From Dorea formicigenerans (lineage in GTDB: Bacteria > Bacillota > Clostridia > Lachnospirales > Lachnospiraceae): a stretch of DNA of 64,000 nt. The DNA is taken from NCBI RefSeq assembly GCF_025150245.1, contig NZ_CP102279.1, positions 547,001-611,000 of the forward strand. Direction: 5' to 3'. The notes under the pieces were generated by a model, which was not told the DNA's origin, did not search any database, and saw only the letters and a program-made list of their open reading frames with translations. Made by a program: the position numbers and the translations under genes. Position 1 is the first letter of the stretch. Every line of letters starts with the position of its first letter. Of this stretch, positions 62,250 to 64,000 are shown one piece after another.

Positions 62250-62315
62250 CCTATCGTCTGCAAGGAAAGTATCGGGGACTATGGATTTTGCAGAAATGTG
62301 CGTTACAAGGCTTGA
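62250..62315 (+). repeat. Direct repeat, copy 1, before the 62450 gene
   Basis: About 58 bases match copy 2 (63154-63216) with seven changes; the best-conserved part is GACTATGGATTTTGC and AAATGTGCGTTA. In one frame both copies encode ESIGDYGFCxNVRY near a stop. They stand 135 and 89 bases before two small membrane-protein genes. Confidence 0.75.
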
Positions 62316-62366
62316 ACAGGAACTCTGCACACAAAATTTTTTCTTCCATTCTTTAAGTTGATGAAG

Positions 62367-62372
62367 TATAAT
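62367..62372 (+). promoter_or_regulatory. Possible -10 element for the 62450 gene
   Basis: TATAAT in AT-rich sequence 78 bases before the start; no good -35 at the usual distance. Confidence 0.35.
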
Positions 62373-62449
62373 AAAATATGAAAAATTGAGGTTTTTAATG
62401 CTCGATTTCAAACAATCATTTTTATATATCTGGGACTATGGAGGGCAAA

Positions 62450-63019
62450 ATGAATGATTTTTTACGAATGTGTTTTAATATAATTACACAAATAGGTCCC
62501 TATTTAGTTGTACTTCTTCTTTTGAAATATCTTGTAAATCTTCAACAAAAGAGAGCTAAAGAACGAGAGGAAGAACAGAAAAAGGGAATAATTAGAACGC
62601 ATTATACAATAAAAACAGAGAAATTCCTTGTCGTGGCATTTATCGTAGGTACAATATTTTTTGCTTGTTGTACGGCTATGAGTCTTAGGGAAAAAGAAGA
62701 TATGTTTGTCATTTGTATATTTGGAATATTTTTTTTAGTAGGCATAAGCGGAATAGTCAATATGGTAATGTGGAAACTGGAAGTGAACGGAGATGAAATC
62801 ACATGGCGTTCAACTTTTGGCAGAAAGAGAACTTTTCACTTTGAAGACATTACCTATTGCGAGAGAAAGAAAGGTTCTATGCGTGTATATGTAAATGGAG
62901 AAAAATTATTTACCATTGATAGTAATATTGACAAAGAAGAATTTATGGAGGATATAGAGAGAAGAAGAATCCCTGTAAAATCTTACTGGGCAAATCAGCA
63001 TAAGAAAAATCGTAAATGA
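62450..63019 (+). CDS. Membrane protein with PH-like C-terminal domain, cargo of IME-3
   Basis: A 189-residue protein: an N-terminal helix (residues 8-26), two more helices (about 60-80 and 92-112), then a soluble beta-rich C-terminus (LEVNGDEITWRSTFGRKRTF, VYVNGEKLFTID) like bacterial PH domains. GGAGGGCAAA precedes ATG 62450. AT-rich, so recently acquired cargo is likely. Function unknown. Confidence 0.72.
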   Translation: MNDFLRMCFNIITQIGPYLVVLLLLKYLVNLQQKRAKEREEEQKKGIIRTHYTIKTEKFLVVAFIVGTIFFACCTAMSLREKEDMFVICIFGIFFLVGISGIVNMVMWKLEVNGDEITWRSTFGRKRTFHFEDITYCERKKGSMRVYVNGEKLFTIDSNIDKEEFMEDIERRRIPVKSYWANQHKKNRK

Positions 63020-63080
63020 CATAGATTTTATAACAGTACGATGTTAGACAACTGAATATGACCGTCAAGGTCAGATAAAG

Positions 63081-63126
63081 AAACCGATGTATTGAGCGTA
63101 AAGCGTTCATGCGTCGGTTTTTCTTA
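63081..63126 (+). terminator. Possible terminator after the 62450 gene
   Basis: AACCGATG and CGTCGGTT can pair (one mismatch or wobble), followed by TTTC. Confidence 0.45.
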
Positions 63127-63153
63127 TTTCATGAGCTGACAGAATTCCGACTG

Positions 63154-63216
63154 TATATCGCCTGTGAGGAAAGTATCGGAGACTATGGATTTTGCGGAAA
63201 TGTGCGTTATAGGTAA
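63154..63216 (+). repeat. Direct repeat, copy 2, before the 63305 gene
   Basis: Partner of the repeat at 62250-62315. It is part of a 35-codon open frame (ATG 63109 to TAA 63216) whose start lies inside the terminator-like hairpin and has no ribosome site. Confidence 0.75.
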
Positions 63217-63243
63217 GTAAAAAACTACTTGATAGAGCGTGAA

Positions 63244-63272
63244 TTGAATTGTTCATATCGGTATGATATAAT
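63244..63272 (+). promoter_or_regulatory. Promoter of the 63305 gene
   Basis: TTGAAT (63244-63249), a 17-base spacer and TATAAT (63267-63272) preceded by TGA, giving an extended -10. Confidence 0.65.
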
Positions 63273-63304
63273 TTACTGAAATGAAGCAAGAAGGTGGACT
63301 TTTG

Positions 63305-64000
63305 TATGAAAAAATTTTTGAAAATATTGCTAATCATTGTAGGAATAGTTTTTTTGATTTTTGCAGCGCTGATATGTATTGGACTGTTTGTTGATTATGA
63401 TGACCATATTGAAAATGGTCGCTATACTTATGTTCCGGAAGATGACAATAAAGACAATGCATATGTCGAATTCAATTTGAGTGATTACGATAAAAAGGAT
63501 TCTGAACTCATATATTATAGTTCTGTCGAAGAAGCTATTTTGAATTCTCCTTTGAATGCTGAAAATGAAGAATTTTCTGTTCCAGAAGATTTTCTTAATC
63601 ATGTTGATGAAATATTGCATATATGGAATGGCAAACAGTATGATACGATTTTCTATCGAGCAGGAAGTGATAACAATCCCGTTCAAGGTTTTGTGATGGC
63701 ACGCTGCAAAAAACAGGTGGATGAAGCAAGTGTACAATATGCGTTTATGAATGCTACACCGGTTACAACTAAAGCGGATAGCATTCTTATATCTGATATT
63801 ACAGAACTAATTCATTCATCTTTAAAATTAAGTGATTTTCAACAGGACTTGAATCCAAATTATCCAGATACCAGATTTGTTTTTGGCTATGCACATGATA
63901 AGGAAATTTACTCATTAGAAGTAGAAGGTCAAAAGCCAGATGGTGTTATTGAAATCAATGTATATGACAGAACGATGTATCTATGGTATTATGATGATTT
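63305..64000 (+). CDS. Membrane-anchored extracytoplasmic protein (3' end outside window)
   Basis: A frame open from ATG 63305 to the window edge (232 codons). Residues 1-28 (KKFLKILLIIVGIVFLIFAA and on) are a signal anchor; the rest is polar and acidic with no recognised motif. AAGAAGGTGGACTTTTGT precedes the ATG. It follows the second copy of the leader repeat and is likely IME-3 cargo. Confidence 0.75.

Larger units (their letters stand above)
20858..64000 (+). mobile_element. Tn1549/CTn-type integrative conjugative element, left end to beyond the window
   Basis: All genes but one point rightward, base composition rises in GC, and the gene order parA-parB-rep-pcfB-virD4-maff2-trbL-prgI-virB4-CHAP-DUF4315-DUF4366-topB is that of Tn1549-like conjugative elements. 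The right end, integrase/excisionase and the ICE's own relaxase are not in the window. The left boundary is approximate (just after the rpsI terminator). Three IMEs and a group II intron interrupt it, so transfer by its own machinery is probably blocked unless the IMEs excise. Confidence 0.85.
59203..64000 (+). mobile_element. IME-3: mobilizable element inserted in topB (right end outside window)
   Basis: The left junction is where topB similarity ends (CACTTTACGG, 59193-59202). It carries a TnpX-type recombinase 56 bases inside the junction, TnpV, TTRAP, a small conserved protein and at least two small membrane proteins. The right end, relaxase and oriT are not seen, so the assignment as mobilizable rests on similarity to IME-1. 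Confidence 0.75.

Noticed and set aside
63109-63216. 35-codon open frame ending in GNVRYR
   Set aside because: Its ATG is within a terminator-like hairpin with no ribosome site; only the second half is repeated elsewhere, so it is treated as a repeat.

Overview
The window looks like a chromosome of a gut Lachnospiraceae-type Firmicute (Dorea/Ruminococcus/Blautia relatives; inferred from the gene set, strong AGGAGG ribosome sites, an AT-rich backbone, a T-box-controlled tyrS and the ecfA1-ecfA2-ecfT-truA order). A large conjugative element (ICE) starts just after rpsI and runs off the right edge.

Backbone, 1-20860: a partial unknown gene; a cyclophilin; an ECF transporter module with truA; a membrane pyrophosphatase; a 2-hydroxyacyl-CoA dehydratase-like protein with a DUF3343 partner; two CobW-type GTPases (one with a His-rich tandem repeat); tyrS behind a T-box; a sulfur/redox-looking group (flavin reductase, Rrf2 regulator, LysR regulator, O-acetylhomoserine sulfhydrylase behind an operator-like palindrome); an alpha-amylase-family enzyme and a MATE exporter on the minus strand; and rplM-rpsI.

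ICE, about 20860 to beyond 64000: order and content match the Tn1549/CTn type: parA, parB, a DUF6017-like replication protein, pcfB-like, virD4, maff2, trbL-like, prgI, virB4, a CHAP hydrolase, DUF4315, DUF4366 and topB. The element is heavily parasitised. A group II intron (26152-28894) sits in virD4 and splices out in frame on paper. Three integrative mobilizable elements (IMEs), each with its own large serine recombinase, split virD4 (IME-1, 29121-38642), maff2 (IME-2, 39826-50603) and topB (IME-3, from 59203). Removing the intron and IME-1 rebuilds a 609-codon virD4; removing IME-2 rebuilds a 72-codon maff2.

IME-1 follows the Tn4451 plan (tnpX-tnpV-cargo-mob-tnpW) with a bacteriocin-associated-type ABC transporter as cargo. 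IME-2 carries its own MOBQ relaxase, a CHC2 primase and a VapE-like helicase, regulators and a DUF1835 protein. IME-3 carries tnpX, tnpV, a TTRAP protein and small membrane proteins. IME-1 and IME-2 share a MOBQ-like nic sequence followed by a segment whose hairpins differ in sequence but keep their pairing; this structured non-coding segment, and the way IME recombinase genes are fused or coupled to the genes they interrupt, are the most interesting signals.
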